From: Akkermansia sp. RCC_12PD
GTDB taxonomy: Bacteria > Verrucomicrobiota > Verrucomicrobiia > Verrucomicrobiales > Akkermansiaceae
Direction of reading: 5' to 3'
DNA length: 64,000 nucleotides
Assembly (NCBI RefSeq): GCF_036417355.1
Contig: NZ_CP143889.1
Span: 1,798,001-1,862,000, forward strand
Shown piece by piece: positions 11,787 through 20,284 of the stretch. The position numbers were made by a program, and so were the translations under genes. The first letter of the stretch is position 1; each line of letters opens with the position of its first letter. The notes beneath the pieces were generated by a model. It saw only the letters and a program-made list of their open reading frames with translations, made no database searches and was not told where the DNA came from.

Positions 11787-13478
11787 ATGATTCCGGAGCA
11801 AACAGAGAGAAGGCCCATTTACGTGATCGGGCACCAGAATCCGGATACGGACGCCATCTGCTCCGCCATAGGAAATGCGGAGTTTTTGAGAACTCACGGA
11901 GAACCTGATGCCATAGCCGCCCGGTGCGGAGAGATGACGCTGAGGACTTCATGGGTGTTGGAGAAGGCCGGAGTGCCGGAACCTGTGTTGATTCACGACG
12001 TGACGCCCACTGCCGGGACGATTTGCCGACGGGATGTGATCAGCGTGAGCCCGGATGATACGTTTTTGACGGCATACCGCAGAATGACGGAAAATTCCCT
12101 CCAGACTATTCCGGTGATTGATGCGGACCGCAATCTACATGGCCTGCTGCGTTATTTTGACTTGTTGAGCCTCCTGATGCCGCTGAACATGACGGAGATG
12201 AATGTACGGTCCGTCTTTTCCAGCCTGAGCAACATTGCCGGAACCATTGACGGCAAGTGCCTGACCGGAGAGACGCTGAGCGAGGAAGAGACCCAGAATA
12301 TCCTGCTGGTGGGCGCTTCCAGCGAACCGAGCGTGCGGACGAGGCTGGCCAATTACAAGCGGAAGGGAATCGTGCAGGACCTGGTGGTGATTTGCGGAGA
12401 CCGTCCGAATGTGCAGTTGTACGCGGTGGAACACGGAGTGCGCGCCCTGGTGACGACGGCGGGTTCCTCTCCCTCCCTGGATATTATTGAAACCGCCCAA
12501 GCCACGGGGACCTGCATTCTGAGCACACCTTGGGATACGGCCAGTGTCGGCCAGTTGATCCGCTGTTCCCGGAAGGTCAGGGAACAGGTTCACACGGATT
12601 ATGCGGTGTTTCCCGAGAATATGCCTCTCCCGGAACTGCGGCAGGCCGCCGTCAAGCGCAAGCAGGCCCTGTTTCCGGTAATGAGCGTGAGAACAAACAA
12701 GATGATCGGCGTCCTGAGCAAGACGGATCTTGTCGATCCGCCCCGTACGCGTGTGGCCCTGGTGGATCATAACGAGTTTTCTCAGGCCGTCAAGGGTGTG
12801 GAAGAAGCGGAAATCGTGGAGGTAATGGACCATCACCGCCTGGGGACCCAGCTTTCTACGCGCGATCCCATCCGTTTTCTGAATGAGCCGGTGGGTTCCA
12901 CCTCCACCCTGGTGGCGCGGAGGTTCTATCATCGCGATGCGGAGCCTTCCCGGTCCACGGCCATCTGTCTGTGCGCCGGCATTTTATCGGACACGCTGAA
13001 CCTGACTTCTCCCACTACTGCCCGGGCGGACCGGGAAATGCTGGAATGGCTCACCGGAATTGCTAGGATAGACGCCAAGAAGTTTACAGAAGAGTTTTTT
13101 GCCACCGGCTCCCTGCTGCGTTCCAAAACGGCTCCCACCGCCATTGTGCAGGCAGACCGCAAGACATTTACCGAATATGGCCACAAGATCAGCATTTCCC
13201 AGATTGAGGAAATTGGCATGTACGGCCTGAAGGAGGTTCAGGAAGATTTGCTGGATGAACTCCGGAAGCTTGAAAAGGAAGAGGATTTGAAGCTGGCCTG
13301 CCTGTTGGTAACGGATATCGTCACACATGATTCCATGCTGCTGGCGGTCGGTGATGAGGAAGTGCTGGAGCACATAGAGTACGAGCGCCTGGGTCCCAAC
13401 CTGTTTGCCGCCAAGGACGTAGTCAGCCGCAAGAAACAACTGTTTCCGGCCATTTCCCGCGCCTTGAAGGTATTATAG
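11787..13478 (+). CDS. ppaC: Manganese-dependent inorganic pyrophosphatase with CBS and DRTGG domains
   Basis: A 563-residue family II pyrophosphatase that hydrolyses PPi to phosphate. The DHH catalytic core is split by a regulatory insert. The N-terminal metal site GHQNPDTDAICSA has His16, Asp20 and Asp22. CBS motifs (about 70-130 and 290-320) flank a DRTGG domain, as in nucleotide-regulated family II enzymes. The core then resumes with LVDHNE and VMDHHRLG, and the DHHA2 domain ends the protein. The tandem CBS pair usually binds AMP/ADP or diadenosine polyphosphates and tunes activity. This is one of the few genes here with a strong ribosome-binding site, AAGGAGG, 10 bp before the ATG. It converges on the EEP gene. 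Confidence 0.95.
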   Translation: MIPEQTERRPIYVIGHQNPDTDAICSAIGNAEFLRTHGEPDAIAARCGEMTLRTSWVLEKAGVPEPVLIHDVTPTAGTICRRDVISVSPDDTFLTAYRRMTENSLQTIPVIDADRNLHGLLRYFDLLSLLMPLNMTEMNVRSVFSSLSNIAGTIDGKCLTGETLSEEETQNILLVGASSEPSVRTRLANYKRKGIVQDLVVICGDRPNVQLYAVEHGVRALVTTAGSSPSLDIIETAQATGTCILSTPWDTASVGQLIRCSRKVREQVHTDYAVFPENMPLPELRQAAVKRKQALFPVMSVRTNKMIGVLSKTDLVDPPRTRVALVDHNEFSQAVKGVEEAEIVEVMDHHRLGTQLSTRDPIRFLNEPVGSTSTLVARRFYHRDAEPSRSTAICLCAGILSDTLNLTSPTTARADREMLEWLTGIARIDAKKFTEEFFATGSLLRSKTAPTAIVQADRKTFTEYGHKISISQIEEIGMYGLKEVQEDLLDELRKLEKEEDLKLACLLVTDIVTHDSMLLAVGDEEVLEHIEYERLGPNLFAAKDVVSRKKQLFPAISRALKVL

Positions 13479-13514
13479 GGATTTTCTCTCCCTTTCCGAA
13501 ACAGGGCGCGGAGA

Positions 13515-14552
13515 TTACGGCATGGATATATCCGCCAGAATGGAACGTCTGAACGTGTCCGGAACAAGGACGGTGCAGGCCCGTTCCGGACGGAGTGGAT
13601 GCGTGCAGAAGACGCGGTCCAGACGGAGCAGGGGAAAATCCACGGGCTGCGTGGCGCCGTATCCGGCCCCTTTGAGTTTGAAGCAGTCCTGAAAGTCCTT
13701 GTTGAATTTTACAAAAATGGGGGATTGAGGCGCCGCATTAAAGTTCCCCGCCAGAATGATGGGTAGTTCCCCTCCCTGAACCCCCACTTCCCGGAGAGTG
13801 TCGAACAGGTACTGGATTTGTTTGCGGTGGACAAAGCGGAGGGTATGGAAGTACTTCCAACAGGCGGGGGAGTACAGGTCAAAACGGTGTTCAAAGGGAT
13901 CCAGGCTGAGATTGATCAGCCGTATCGCCAGGGATGAGCTTTCCGGAATCCAGTCCACGATGAGACCTGCCGTGTCTGTGATGCTGTGTACCGGTCCCAT
14001 TTGTCCGTGGCGGACGATAATGGCGCAACTTCCTATCTGCTTGATATGGGCGGTGCGGCCGAAGATGCTGTAGGCGAATTTGAGCGTGCGGTTGTGGTTG
14101 CTGCAGCCCTGGAGGAAGATGACATCCGCCCGGAGCTTGGATATCTGTTCAATGGGCGGGTTCTCCCCGCATGCGCCGTACAAGGTGAGTATTCTTATAT
14201 GGCGGTTGTCGGGGGATGGGGGCATTTTGTAATACTCCATGCCGGTTCTGGAGATCGGCTGGAGAAAGTCCGTAGTCATGATGCCGTAGGCAACCCAGAC
14301 AATGACGCCCAGAAGGCCGATGCGCGAGCCGAAGACCAGCCACGCAATAAGCGCCGGGAAGGCGAACATGAGGCAGCATGCCCAGAGGGGCAGGGAAGTC
14401 ATGAACGCCATCGTGTCCGATCCGGACCAGAAGATGGTGGCAATGATGACCCACAGGCACAGGGAGACACAACCCAGAGCTTTCCCGAGCTGGTTGACTC
14501 CGGATAGCGCGGGCGGTTCCGCCAGGTGTTTGCGTCTTCTGAGCCTGTGCAC
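13515..14552 (-). CDS. Membrane-anchored endonuclease/exonuclease/phosphatase-family protein
   Basis: A 345-residue protein with three hydrophobic segments at about 25-95, then an EEP-fold domain. Recognisable EEP features are the strand starting RILTLYGACGENPP (in place of the usual N-x-N after the first strand), ADVIFLQGCS (usually L-Q-E), and LAGNFNAAPQSP (the usual G-D-F-N-A/S is G-N-F-N here). RLDRVFC near the end corresponds to the R-I-D-x-V/I-F/L segment. Several catalytic positions are changed (Glu to Gly in LQG, Asp to Asn in GNFN), so activity is doubtful. It begins with GTG, 12 bp after ybaB, and seems to be the last gene of the dnaX-ybaB cluster. Confidence 0.75.
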   Translation of the reverse strand: MHRLRRRKHLAEPPALSGVNQLGKALGCVSLCLWVIIATIFWSGSDTMAFMTSLPLWACCLMFAFPALIAWLVFGSRIGLLGVIVWVAYGIMTTDFLQPISRTGMEYYKMPPSPDNRHIRILTLYGACGENPPIEQISKLRADVIFLQGCSNHNRTLKFAYSIFGRTAHIKQIGSCAIIVRHGQMGPVHSITDTAGLIVDWIPESSSLAIRLINLSLDPFEHRFDLYSPACWKYFHTLRFVHRKQIQYLFDTLREVGVQGGELPIILAGNFNAAPQSPIFVKFNKDFQDCFKLKGAGYGATQPVDFPLLRLDRVFCTHPLRPERACTVLVPDTFRRSILADISMP

Positions 14553-14564
14553 CGTGGTGATGGG

Positions 14565-14879
14565 TTAAATGCCCATGCCGGGAGGTAGATCCAGCCCTCC
14601 GGTCAGTTTCTTCATTTCTGCCGCAGCGGTTTCCTTGCCTTTGACGATGGCGTCATTGATGGTTTTCAACACAAGCTCCTGAAGGAATTCCGCATCTGAG
14701 GGGTCAATGATGGAGGGATCAATGAATAGTTCCGTAATGTTGCCGTCACAGGTAGCGGTAACTTTAACCTTGCCGCCCGCACCTTCCGAGGTGACGGTCT
14801 GGGAGGCCAGTTTTTCCTGGGCGGCGGCAAGTCCGGATTGCATTTGCTGGACCTGCTTCATCATTTTCATAATATTCAT
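14565..14879 (-). CDS. ybaB: YbaB/EbfC family nucleoid-associated protein
   Basis: A 104-residue DNA-binding protein of the YbaB/EbfC type, which forms a dimer and bridges DNA. The start at 14879 gives the family N-terminus MNIMKMMKQVQQMQ, followed by the helix, the GGKVKVTATCDG strand region, and the second helix EFLQELVLKTINDAI. The Gly/Pro-rich tail LDLPPGMGI is typical. It lies directly downstream of dnaX, the classic dnaX-ybaB arrangement. Once the dnaX frame is corrected, the gap between the two is only 31 bp. Confidence 0.93.
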   Translation of the reverse strand: MNIMKMMKQVQQMQSGLAAAQEKLASQTVTSEGAGGKVKVTATCDGNITELFIDPSIIDPSDAEFLQELVLKTINDAIVKGKETAAAEMKKLTGGLDLPPGMGI

Positions 14880-14910
14880 GGCTTTATAATGTGGATATGG
14901 GTGTTCTTGT

Positions 14911-17186
14911 TTATTGGGAAATGATGCGGGCACGGAATATCTCCATGGCTGCGTCAATCAGAGGGTCTGTATAATAGGAGTCTTCTGCATCGTTCTCCCG
15001 TGGGGGCGTCTCCTGAACGGGAGCGGCAGGTTTTCTTTGCGGTTCCTGGGATTTGGGGGCGGCCTCCGGGGTGGACGGGGGGGGGGAGCGGGCAGCGGTT
15101 CCAGTTGTTCCTGGATGGGCTCGGGAACGGAAGCGTCTGCACGGACGGTGAGGACCACCGGAGTACCTGAACGGAGGGAGAGATCGGCTTCCAGTGCGGC
15201 TCGGAGAGGTCCGGATGCCAGACTGTCCATGCCCTGGCGGTCAGAGGGGTGGAAGACCACCGTAACAAACGCCCCGTCATGGCCGGAGAAGACGCTTCCG
15301 GCCAGGAAATCCGCCTGAAGGGGGAATTTGACGGCCGCTTGTTCCAGTGCGGCTTTCCAGTCCGCTTCTGTAATGGTTTTGGCAGCAGGGCGCGGCTGTT
15401 CTTCCTGTTTTTCTTTCTGGTTTGCGGAAACAGGACGGGCAGGAGTGCTTTCCATGCCAAAGAGGTTATCGAAAAAACTGCTGGTGCGCTTCTCCGGCGG
15501 GAGCCCTTCTTCCGGGTCCATGAAGGTCGGTTCCGTGGTGTCCGGGGGGGCTACGGGAGTGTCTGAAAGAGCGGATGTAATCCGTGGCGTTTCTTCTGGT
15601 TGTTTCTGCTCCGGCTGAGGTGCGGGCGCAGGAGATGTTTCCGGTTCCAGGAATGGCGGCTCTTCATCGGAGATAGAGGGAAGGGGAGCTTCCTCCGCGG
15701 CAGTTGCGGAAACTTCCGGTTCTCGTTCCGGAGAGGCCAATACGGGGGAGGGAGAAGGTTTTTCTTCCGCAGGGGTCGGCGTTCCGTATTCCGCTTCACT
15801 TTCCTGAACGATGGCTGTCGTGTCCTTGCTGGATGCAGAGAATTGTGGAACGGGATCCATGAGGTCCTTGTCCTCATGGATATCAGGTGTTGCGGGCGCA
15901 GGAGACGGAATGTCCGCAAAGGATGCCGGATTGGCTGTGGGGGCAGGGGAGGACTGAATGGGCTGGCTGTTGGATTCCTGTGGAATGGAGGAGACGGATG
16001 CTGGAGCAGCCGGATTTGTTGAGGCGGGAGCGGCCTGCGGCAGGGAGGAAGGCAACGGCGCTCCTTCCAGAGCCATGATGATATCGCTGATGCTTGCCTC
16101 CGCCAGAGCGTGAACGGCTTTGATCAGACCCATTTCCAGATGCAGCCTTTTATTGGTGGACCACCGCATTTTATCTTCTGTTTCCGCCAGCACTTCCACC
16201 AGACGCAGTATCTTGTCCGTTTGAGTGCGCTTGACGAGTCCGGTAAGTTCCTCTTTGGACGCCTCCGGCAGAGAATCGAAGTTTGCTTCCGGGTCCACCT
16301 TGGCGACGAGGATTTCCCGGACGGAGGAAATGATTTCGGAAAGGAACTGTCCCATGTCCCTGCCCGCTTCCGCCTGTTCATGGAGAAGGTGGAGAAGGCT
16401 GGGTAGTTCCTTTTTGAGAATCAGCGCCAGCGCTTGGGCTACAGTTTCCCGTGAGGTGATGCCGAAAATGTGGAGGACCTGTTGTTCTTCAATATGGTCG
16501 CCGCAGAAGGAGACCAGCTGGTCCAGCATGGACTGGGCATCCCGCATGCCGCCGTCCGCCACTTTCGCTACGGCGAATGCAGCCTCCCTGCTCAGGGAGA
16601 TTCCCTCGGCGGAGGCGATGTGGAGCAGGTGGTTGGCAATGATTTCAGAAGGGATGGGACGCAGGTCGAAACGCTGACAGCGGGAAAGAATGGTCGGCAG
16701 GATTTTGTGCGGCTCCGTGGTCGCGAAAATGAATTTGACGTGCTGTGGCGGTTCTTCCAGCGTTTTGAGAAGTGCATTGAAGGATTCCTTTGTAAGCATG
16801 TGCACCTCGTCTATATAAACAATGCGGAAGTTGCCTCGGCTGGGTGCAAAGCGCACATTGTCCCTCAAATCCCGGATGTGGTCGATGCCGCGGTTGGAAG
16901 CGCCGTCAATTTCCAGAACGTCCAGGCTGCGTCCTTCCGCAATTTCCTCGCAAATATCTTCGTGCGGGTCGAAGTCCACTTTCGGGCCGTCGGTACAATT
17001 CAGGGCTTTTGCGAAAATTCTGGCAGTGGATGTTTTTCCTGTGCCGCGGGGACCTACGAAAAGATACGCATGGGCGAGGCGATTGTGTTCAATGGCATTT
17101 TTCAGCGTCTGGACGACGTGATCCTGTCCAAGGACGTCATTGAATGTCAGAGGACGATATTTTCTGGCAAAGACCTGGTAACTCAC
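14911..17186 (-). CDS. dnaX: DNA polymerase III subunit gamma/tau, frame interrupted at a C10 tract
   Basis: Clamp-loader ATPase of the replicative polymerase. Walker A GPRGTGKT is at 45-52, Walker B/DExx VYIDEVHML follows, and the sensor/SRC motif TILSRCQRFDLR is present. A collar domain follows to about 370, then a long Pro/Ala/Ser/Glu-rich linker and a C-terminal domain. The uninterrupted frame ends at 14958 (742 residues) with an unlikely Arg/Pro-rich tail. At 15077-15086 (plus strand G10, coding C10) a shift of -1, equal to one extra C, opens a better tail that ends DPLIDAAMEIFRARIISQ at 14911. That tail resembles the usual DnaX C-terminus and gives 758 residues. The zinc module keeps Cys64 and Cys79 but has Asp73 and Glu76 in place of the two middle cysteines. 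Confidence 0.93.
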
Positions 17187-17333
17187 GGTTCAGGAAGACT
17201 AAAAGATGCGGCTCTATTTGAAAAGAAAATAGAGTGTAATTGTTTTAAGATGCTGATAAGATTACGCTTTTGACCTCTTCTTACGTAACCGCTCTGAAAA
17301 AAATATCAAGAAAACGATGAGGATGTCATTTTG

Positions 17334-18182
17334 ATGTTGAAATCTGAAAATGTTCATGCCAATCTCACAAAAGTAACAGGAACCTTCTCATCTCTATTAT
17401 TTCCTATGTGGGTTAAAATATCAATCGCAGCCTTGGTCATCGCTCTTCTCGGTGGAGCCATGTATTATCTTGATAACGAGGAAGCTCTAACCAAGGAGCG
17501 CAAGGAATGCGGCTCTCGTTATAAAAATTTGAGCGCCCTTCGGGACGAATTTACGAGTGAAAAGACCAAATACGTGGAGTTCCTCGTCAAGAATGAAGGG
17601 CTTACGGCCGACATCAATGCCCTGACCAAGCAAAAGGATGAACTGGAAGCCGCGAACCAGGAGCTGGCCTCCGCCAATGAAGCCAAGAAATCCGAGCTGC
17701 AAACCCAGCAGACTGCCTTGGCGGACCTCCGGTCCAAGAGCAAGGATATGGAAAGTATTCAGGCTATTGCCGACAGAATCAAAGGACTTGAAGAAGAATC
17801 CAAGCAGTTGCAAGTGGTCAAGCAGGGGGAACAATCCAAGCATGATGCCATTGTCGCGGAAACGGAACAGCTTGTCGTCAACAACAATGCTCTCCGCCAG
17901 CTCAAGGCCGACCAGGACGCCCATCTTTCCCCCCCCAATTTGAAGACCAGGGTTTCCCAGGTGATTGATGATTTCAATGTAGTCGTGATTGAAGGCGGCG
18001 CTGCCGACCTGGGCGTTGTGCCCGGTTCCAAGCTGGCCGTGATGAGAGACGGCAACAAGATTGCCGAACTTGACGTGAATGCCGTTGAATCCCGTGTTTC
18101 CACAGCAACCGTTCTTCCCAGCACCGTTGCCGCTGGTGAACGTGTTGAGGCCGGAGACGTCGTCGTATCCGTCCGTCCGTAA
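17334..18182 (+). CDS. Membrane-anchored coiled-coil protein, unknown function (paralogue 1)
   Basis: Not recognised as a named family. The 282-residue product has one membrane helix near residues 24-44, then a long charged coiled coil (about 50-195, Lys/Glu/Gln/Ala-rich heptads). The C-terminal beta-rich domain is about 75 residues and ends VEAGDVVVSVRP. The arrangement suggests an inner-membrane anchor with a periplasmic coiled coil. The C-terminal domain has the same order of motifs as the next gene (an FxVV-I-GAG or VVVIEGG strand, G-x-x-L-x-V-x-R-x-G-x-x-I/K-I-x-x-L-x-V, G-D-x-V), so the two look like tandem duplicates. The ATG at 17334 follows TTG (17331) and a GAGG at 17319; an inner ATG at 17407 is also possible. 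Confidence 0.7.
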   Translation: MLKSENVHANLTKVTGTFSSLLFPMWVKISIAALVIALLGGAMYYLDNEEALTKERKECGSRYKNLSALRDEFTSEKTKYVEFLVKNEGLTADINALTKQKDELEAANQELASANEAKKSELQTQQTALADLRSKSKDMESIQAIADRIKGLEEESKQLQVVKQGEQSKHDAIVAETEQLVVNNNALRQLKADQDAHLSPPNLKTRVSQVIDDFNVVVIEGGAADLGVVPGSKLAVMRDGNKIAELDVNAVESRVSTATVLPSTVAAGERVEAGDVVVSVRP

Positions 18183-18227
18183 TTTTCCCGGTTCAAAACT
18201 CATCATACACTCTCATCTATATACACA

Positions 18228-19043
18228 ATGAAAACTGTCTTAGTAGTTTTATTGATTCTTGCCGCAGGAGCAGGCGCTTGGTTCTCCGGTCTCAGCGGTG
18301 TTTTCGGCATCAATGGCCAATATCAGGATTTCAAGGAAATGATTGCCTATCGCAAGGTTCTGGACAAGGAGATCCGGGATTGGACGGGATTACGCAATGA
18401 CATGATCAAGAACCGCGGGCGTGCTGCGGAAGAAAACCTGAGCCTCATTTCCAACAAGGCTTCCGTAACTCAGCAGCGTGATGAACAGCTTTCCAAGGCA
18501 GCGGAATTGAAAGAGGAGGAAGTAAAGCTGAATGCCGATCTGTCCAAGATTAACCAGCAGGTTCAGGAACTTCGGACTCAGTTAAGTGAATTCGGTGTTT
18601 CCAGTGTTGAAGAAATCCAGGCCAGGATGGAAGCCACGGAAAACGCCAACAAGAAGCTTCAGGAAGAAATCGACCAGATCAAGGGAGCAACGGAAATTGC
18701 CGCCAAGAAGCGTACGGAGCAGGCTACCGAACTGGCCAATCGCCAGAAGGAACAGGCTGAATACCGTGCCGCGCTTGCCAAGAACAGCGGGGAATATCCA
18801 GTGTTGTCCGTGGATCCCCAGTGGGGCTTTGTGGTCATTGGCGCCGGACAGGGCAGCAACATTGACCAGAACACGGTTCTGCTTGTCACCCGCAACGGCC
18901 GCAGTATCGGCAAGCTGAAAGTGACTTCCTTGGAAAAGAACCAGACGGTGGCCGACATCGTCAAGGACAGCGTCCCTGCGGGCATGAGCATCCAGCCCGG
19001 CGACATGGTGCAGCTTCTGCGTCCGGTTCAATCCGCCAGATAA
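18228..19043 (+). CDS. Membrane-anchored coiled-coil protein, unknown function (paralogue 2)
   Basis: The 271-residue product starts with a hydrophobic segment (about 3-22) that could be a signal anchor, followed by a coiled coil rich in Lys, Glu, Gln and Ala (about 45-190). The C-terminal domain runs from DPQWGFVVIGAG to GDMVQLLRP. This domain matches the end of the preceding gene in motif order and spacing, with Q-P-G-D-M-V in place of E-A-G-D-V-V. The gap to the first paralogue is 45 bp. It is probably cotranscribed, and a strong terminator follows. The function is unknown; a structural role in the envelope is possible but not shown. Confidence 0.7.
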   Translation: MKTVLVVLLILAAGAGAWFSGLSGVFGINGQYQDFKEMIAYRKVLDKEIRDWTGLRNDMIKNRGRAAEENLSLISNKASVTQQRDEQLSKAAELKEEEVKLNADLSKINQQVQELRTQLSEFGVSSVEEIQARMEATENANKKLQEEIDQIKGATEIAAKKRTEQATELANRQKEQAEYRAALAKNSGEYPVLSVDPQWGFVVIGAGQGSNIDQNTVLLVTRNGRSIGKLKVTSLEKNQTVADIVKDSVPAGMSIQPGDMVQLLRPVQSAR

Positions 19044-19063
19044 GGTTCTGTCACGCATTTTTC

Positions 19064-19105
19064 TTGAACCCCGCTGTGCTTCCGGCATAGTGGGGTTCAA
19101 CTTTT
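19064..19105 (+). terminator. Terminator after the coiled-coil pair
   Basis: The stem TTGAACCCC at 19064-19072 pairs with GGGGTTCAA at 19092-19100 across a 19-base loop, and CTTTT follows. It separates the coiled-coil genes from the lipoprotein. Confidence 0.7.
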
Positions 19106-19112
19106 ATACGGA

Positions 19113-19319
19113 ATGATGAAACAATCTACAGGAGTTCTACTGCTTGCGTCTTTTTCCTTTTTGCTTGCTTCTTCCTGTTCCTGGCTGATGGAGCCCAAGG
19201 AACATGAGCGTGTGCCTCAGCCGCCGCCCGGTCCTGAAAAGAGCGCTCTTCCTCATAACAAGTCGCAAAGATTTGAAGCGGAGGCTACGCTTGGGCCTCT
19301 GGCCACTCCCAGACGCTAA
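19113..19319 (+). CDS. Small putative lipoprotein
   Basis: A 68-residue protein with a lipoprotein-like N-terminus: a Lys at 3, hydrophobic LLLASFSFLLA, then SSC with Cys22 as the likely lipid-anchored residue. The rest is Pro-rich, with Glu, Lys and Arg. No family is recognised. The lipobox (A-S-S-C) is imperfect at -1. It starts just after a terminator and ends before tRNA-Ser, so it probably has its own promoter. That it is a real gene rests on the lipobox and on its position. Confidence 0.55.
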   Translation: MMKQSTGVLLLASFSFLLASSCSWLMEPKEHERVPQPPPGPEKSALPHNKSQRFEAEATLGPLATPRR

Positions 19320-19402
19320 AAGCGTTTGAATTAAGGGGCACCAGTGATTCTGTGCTTTACACCTTCCTGCAAACCCTATACAAAAAGCTTCGATTTCCAA
19401 GC

Positions 19403-19495
19403 GGAGAGATGGCTGAGCTGGTCTAAGGCACTCGACTCGAAATCGAACGTGGGACGCAAATCTCACCGTGGGTTCGAATCCCACTCTCTCCGCCA
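19403..19495 (+). tRNA. tRNA-Ser (anticodon CGA)
   Basis: A 93-base class II tRNA with a long variable arm and encoded CCA. The acceptor stem GGAGAGA pairs with TCTCTCC, the discriminator is G, and the anticodon loop CTCGAAA gives CGA (reads TCG). The variable arm has stem GTGGGA/TCTCAC, and the T arm is GTGGG-TTCGAAT-CCCAC. The first pair of the anticodon stem is a C-A mismatch. Confidence 0.95.
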
Positions 19496-19510
19496 GTTTT
19501 TATTGATTGA

Positions 19511-19536
19511 GCCCGTCTTCACAGACGGGCTTTTTT
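19511..19536 (+). terminator. Terminator after tRNA-Ser
   Basis: GCCCGTCT at 19511-19518 pairs with AGACGGGC at 19523-19530 and is followed by six T. It lies 15 bases after the tRNA. Confidence 0.85.
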
Positions 19537-19573
19537 CATACTGGAAAGTCCGAAGGGAAAAAGACGTATCCGG

Positions 19574-20284
19574 TCAGACCGGCTTTTTCATACCATAGCT
19601 GTTATAGCTGTAATAATTTCTCTGCACCACCGACGTTGGTTTTCCGATGATGATATGGTCCAAAAAACGGATTCCCAGCAATTGGGCTGATTCCTGGATA
19701 CGTTTGGTCAGGGCATTGTCCGCTTGGCTGGGGGTCGGGTCGCCACTCGGATGATTGTGCGCCAGGATGAAGCCGTAGGCATTATGAATGACGGCCGGGC
19801 GCAGGATGTCGCGCGGGTGGGCAATGGATTCATTCAGGGTCCCCGTGGAAATTTCGACGGGCTTGATGAGGTGGCACTGGGCGTCCAGAAGAAGAACAAG
19901 CACTATTTCCTTGTCTTTCCAGCGCATAGCCGTGGTCAGATAGTCGTAAATGTCCTCCGGCGTGTTGAGCGGGCGTCTTGTCAGAGTCTCCCGAAGAGCC
20001 CGGGCACCCAATTCAAATGCGGCGCACAGGGTGGACGCTTTCGCCATTCCTATACCCTTGCAGATTTCCGCTATTTCTGCGGCTTCCATATGGGCCAAGG
20101 CATCCAGGGAACCTGCCGCCTGGATTAGGTCGGAAGACATGTCCAACACATTTTTCCCCTTAATGCCCATTCTGAGGAAAATGGCAAGGAGTTCCGCGTT
20201 GCTGAGGCTGTGTCTGCCTTGGCGGATGAGTTTTTCACGGGGCAGCGATTGTGAGGGAAGATCCTGAAGTTTGCGGGAGATCAT
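19574..20284 (-). CDS. radC: RadC family JAB-domain protein
   Basis: A 236-residue protein of the RadC family. The N-terminal half is a helix-hairpin-helix-like domain (SLSNAELLAIFLRMG near 26-40 and ICKGIGMAKAS near 74-84). The C-terminal half is a JAB/MPN metalloprotease-like domain with the ligand set HNHPSGDPTPSQAD (His176, His178, Asp189). RadC was named for DNA repair but its real role is unsettled. The start at 20284 is chosen because it begins a typical RadC N-terminus and overlaps the stop of nnr as TAATG, which suggests translational coupling. Confidence 0.93.
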   Translation of the reverse strand: MISRKLQDLPSQSLPREKLIRQGRHSLSNAELLAIFLRMGIKGKNVLDMSSDLIQAAGSLDALAHMEAAEIAEICKGIGMAKASTLCAAFELGARALRETLTRRPLNTPEDIYDYLTTAMRWKDKEIVLVLLLDAQCHLIKPVEISTGTLNESIAHPRDILRPAVIHNAYGFILAHNHPSGDPTPSQADNALTKRIQESAQLLGIRFLDHIIIGKPTSVVQRNYYSYNSYGMKKPV

